Assembly: GCA_964036315.1 (NCBI GenBank)
Contig: OZ038517.1
Coordinates: 55,112,788 to 55,176,787, forward strand
Length of the DNA stretch: 64,000 nt
Reading direction: 5' to 3'
From: Acanthosepion esculentum
Taxonomy: Eukaryota > Mollusca > Cephalopoda > Sepiida > Sepiidae
Below, one piece after another: positions 63,493 through 64,000 of this stretch (positions are counted from its first letter, which is position 1; each line of letters starts with the position of its first letter). Below the pieces are notes generated by a model. It made no database searches. It saw only the letters and a program-made list of their open reading frames with translations, and was not told the DNA's origin. The translations under genes and the position numbers were made by a program.

Positions 63493-63785
63493 TTTGAGAT
63501 AGCATTGAGGAATCGGTGTGCCGAGTTCGAATTCCAGTCGAATCCATTACATTCACTTAGGAAAGGTATGAATCCATTACTTTCACTTGGGAAAGGTATG
63601 AATCCTCTTCTTCTTCCCCCAGCTATGGGTAAATAGCAGTCCAGACCGTGTTCTAGAGCCTTGGATGGCAAGTGGTCTACCACAGAAAGGAATGGCAACC
63701 TACTGCGGGAAAAACATCGTCACTCATATATCGAAAGATACATGATCGCCAAAGTGTGTATCACACCTGGCACATAACTGACTGA
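63493..63785 (+). mobile_element. SINE family A copy
   Basis: Head 'cattgaggaatcggtgtgcc', B box 'gagttcgaattcca', a short duplication of 'tgaatccattac-ttcactt', the full body, and the tail 'cacataactgactgactgac'. Confidence 0.87.
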
Positions 63786-63787
63786 CT

Positions 63788-64000
63788 GACTTCCAGTCGA
63801 ATCCATTACATTCACTTACGTGCTAATACCCTTGGGAAAGGTATGAATCCTTTTCTTTCCCACCCCAGCTATGGCTAAATAGCAAGACAGACCGGGTTCT
63901 ATAGGCTTGGATAGCAACTGGTCTACCGCAAAAAGAAAGGCTAAATTACTGCGGGAAAAAAAATCTGCCTCGTCAGTCATATATCGCAAGATACATGATC
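63788..64000 (+). mobile_element. SINE family A copy, cut by window end
   Basis: Begins inside the B box region ('ttccagtcgaatccattaca') directly after the (ACTG) tail of the previous copy, so the two SINEs are in direct tandem. It runs off the window at 'agatacatgatc'. Confidence 0.85.

Overview
The window looks like intergenic or intronic DNA from a large, repeat-rich eukaryotic genome. It is most likely a coleoid cephalopod of the Octopus type. I infer this from the tRNA-derived SINE families, the many copies of one jockey-like LINE, Penelope-like elements (PLEs), and the great number of (TA)n and (CA)n tracts. I find no intact host protein-coding gene, rRNA, CRISPR array or prokaryotic signal. 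Long open frames over simple repeats are products of repeat periodicity. Everything codable belongs to decayed mobile elements.

Layout. 1-4.9 kb: reverse-transcriptase (RT) remnants of a jockey-like LINE, then a second LINE split by a SINE with a clean target-site duplication (TSD). 5-10.3 kb: (TA)n-bracketed modules, including a nested palindrome with two inverted tRNA-Ser-like sequences, a long hairpin, a 45-bp minisatellite and two pogo-type MITEs. 10.4-18.3 kb: two long minisatellites, SINEs and two hammerhead-bearing modules near 16.6 and 17.2 kb. 19-24 kb: a non-autonomous hAT with an 8-bp TSD, SINEs and an 18-copy, 107-bp satellite. 26.5-30.4 kb: Tc1 remnant, three nested 3' ends of a LINE with a restriction-like endonuclease, a tRNA-Leu-like SINE and a jockey copy. 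32.8-36.1 kb: paired copies of a molluscan-type repeat and a tandem of SINE core domains. 36.8-41.4 kb: long palindromes and a complete-length (1284 bp) but frameshifted mariner. 43-53.7 kb: LTR-element remnant, jockey, three PLE endonuclease remnants, one PLE RT remnant and more (TA)n-bracketed hairpins. 56.2-58 kb: a tandem array that repeatedly contains the 5' part of U2 snRNA. 58-64 kb: LINE, MITE, foldback and SINE copies, plus a canonical hammerhead ribozyme (HHR) module at 60.9-61.1 kb.

The main biological theme is a set of short modules, each bounded on both sides by (TA)n. Several carry HHR motifs, tRNA-like Pol III promoter boxes, or the C-terminus of a PLE GIY-YIG endonuclease. The simplest reading is that these are 3' ends, often as tail-to-tail inverted copies, of several PLE families that insert into TA repeats, together with HHR-bearing non-autonomous derivatives. 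The best single case is 61022-61075, where all three helices, the conserved core and a GUC cleavage triplet are present, 3' of a tRNA-like A/B-box region. The second notable system is the U2 snRNA/SINE-core tandem array at 56.4-58.0 kb.

All family assignments come from reading motifs by eye. No database search was possible.
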